Made by a program: the position numbers and the translations under genes. From the NCBI RefSeq assembly GCF_014641555.1, contig NZ_BMHY01000015.1:1-64000 (forward strand): DNA of 64,000 bases, read 5' to 3'. The stretch is from Paenibacillus radicis (ex Gao et al. 2016). GTDB lineage: Bacteria; Bacillota; Bacilli; Paenibacillales; Paenibacillaceae. Below, one piece after another: positions 63,335 through 64,000 of the stretch; the stretch's first letter is position 1, and each line of letters begins with the position of its first letter. The notes under the pieces were generated by a model. The model did no database searches and was not told the origin of the DNA. It worked only from the letters and a program-made list of their open reading frames with translations.

Positions 63335-63757
63335 CTACATCTTACTCGCCAGATCCGTCGTAACCTGATCCAAAGTTAAAGCAGAGAGCTTGTTCTCCAG
63401 CGCCAGCTGCGCTTGTGAGAAGACATTTTCCAGCGATGACTGGATATTCCTCCCAACGGAGCAATCAGGATTCGGCTTATCATGGATTGCGAACAGTTCC
63501 TCTTGCCCGCCGCTTTGCACCGCACGGTAAATGTCCAGCAGCGTAATTTGATCCGTCGGACGGGAAAGCGAAGCGCCGGCAACCCCGGGGCTCGTCAGTA
63601 CAAGTCCCGCTTTGCTCAGCATCCCCATTATCCGCCGGATGACGACGGCATTGGTATTCACGCTGCCTGCGATATATTCCGAGGTTAAGCGCGTATCCTT
63701 CATAAGTTCCAGTAACGATAGTATATGGACAGCAACGGCAAACCGGTTATTGTTCAT
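63335..63757 (-). CDS. Rrf2-family transcription regulator
   Basis: Protein of 140 residues. The winged helix at 1-80 (RFAVAVHILSLLELMKD, SEYIAGSVNTNAVVIRRIMGMLSKAGLVLTSPGVAGASLSRP) matches YwnA-like Rrf2 members. Only one Cys is seen (NPDCSVGRNI, about residue 99), not the three that hold an iron-sulfur cluster in IscR. It may therefore sense by single-Cys oxidation or bind a partner, as CymR does with CysK. The cysI gene follows on the same strand, 226 bp on, and is a reasonable target (inference). GGAGG lies upstream of ATG 63757. Confidence 0.88.
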   Translation of the reverse strand: MNNNRFAVAVHILSLLELMKDTRLTSEYIAGSVNTNAVVIRRIMGMLSKAGLVLTSPGVAGASLSRPTDQITLLDIYRAVQSGGQEELFAIHDKPNPDCSVGRNIQSSLENVFSQAQLALENKLSALTLDQVTTDLASKM

Positions 63758-63907
63758 CCCGCACGCCTCCTTGCTCGTAAGTCGCAGCTATTCATGTGAC
63801 GATTATAGTTACAACGGTTTTCGTTGTCAATGCAGGAAGGCAGCCTTTCCATCCTCCTGCGATACCCGGTATTCCGATAGCACATCCTGATTATTTTAAA
63901 TTTCCTA

Positions 63908-63937
63908 TTGACTGTTATCTGCCATAGATGATATTAT
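63908..63937 (+). promoter_or_regulatory. Promoter of the second tRNA-Leu
   Basis: TTGACT (63908-63913) and TATTAT (63932-63937), 18 bases apart, about 20 bp before the tRNA. It is divergent from the Rrf2 gene; nothing else is seen in 63758-63907. Confidence 0.65.
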
Positions 63938-63959
63938 ATTTTCTGTTGACACAACATAT

Positions 63960-64000
63960 GCGGTCGTGGCGGAATTGGCAGACGCGCTAGATTCAGGTTC
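63960..64000 (+). tRNA. tRNA-Leu (anticodon CAG), 5' part; cut by window end
   Basis: The first 41 nt are identical to the tRNA at 47117 except for one A-to-G change at position 7 of the acceptor stem. The anticodon loop start TTCAGG is inside the window. Confidence 0.93.

Overview
The window reads as chromosome of a Gram-positive, low-to-mid GC spore-former, most likely a Paenibacillus or close relative. The indications are LplABC/YesMN-type sugar loci, the yqhH-yqhG pair with a YqzE protein, lipoprotein signal peptides on the solute-binding proteins, strong AGGAGG ribosome sites with many TTG and GTG starts, NrdR-controlled B12-dependent ribonucleotide reductase, and an Sfp-type phosphopantetheinyl transferase beside a nonribosomal peptide synthetase (NRPS). 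No phage, insertion sequence, rRNA or CRISPR array was seen.

Layout. 1-7025 (minus): first 2,341 codons of an NRPS that opens with an FkbH glyceryl-loading domain, followed by a Ser-specific module and the start of a near-identical second module. 7330-18723 (minus): one long operon in which an FCD-type regulator is followed by HyuA/HyuB hydantoinase subunits, a complete spermidine/putrescine-type ABC importer, an M24 metallopeptidase and an MFS transporter. 19195-22995 (minus): cystine-type ABC importer with an acetyltransferase and a Xi-class glutathione-transferase-like protein. 23226-24080 (plus): AraC regulator. 24171-34070 (minus): YesMN-type two-component system, LplABC-type oligosaccharide importer and a probable cytoplasmic glycosidase. 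34401-38190: small lipoprotein, phosphopantetheinyl transferase, and a ribbon-helix-helix regulator divergent from an ABC exporter. 38375-46972: nrdJ, yqhH-yqhG, an unrecognised exported protein, YqzE, cell-wall amidase and a divergent polysaccharide deacetylase. 47117-52162 (plus): tRNA-Leu, then a Met-rich secreted protein, two-component system, CcdA, thioredoxin lipoprotein and MsrA-MsrB lipoprotein. 52248-54635 (minus): cytochrome c lipoprotein with an iron/haem-type binding protein and permease. 55402-57808 (plus): polar amino-acid ABC importer. 57908-63757: HemD, PucR regulator, DHFR-like reductase, sulfite reductase CysI and Rrf2 regulator. 63960 onwards: a second tRNA-Leu(CAG), cut by the window end.

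The most unusual content is threefold. First, the 47-52 kb block looks like an extracytoplasmic methionine-sulfoxide repair relay (cytoplasmic thioredoxin to CcdA to Trx lipoprotein to MsrAB lipoprotein). It has its own signalling pair and begins with a secreted protein carrying a Met-every-five-residues insert inside a copper-amine-oxidase-like domain, so that protein is a candidate sacrificial or sensing substrate. Second, a roughly 195-bp composite element of four spaced near-palindromes occurs twice in opposite orientation (about 26.47-26.66 kb and 54.97-55.16 kb). Third, the NRPS starter architecture predicts a glyceryl-seryl start to an unidentified product.
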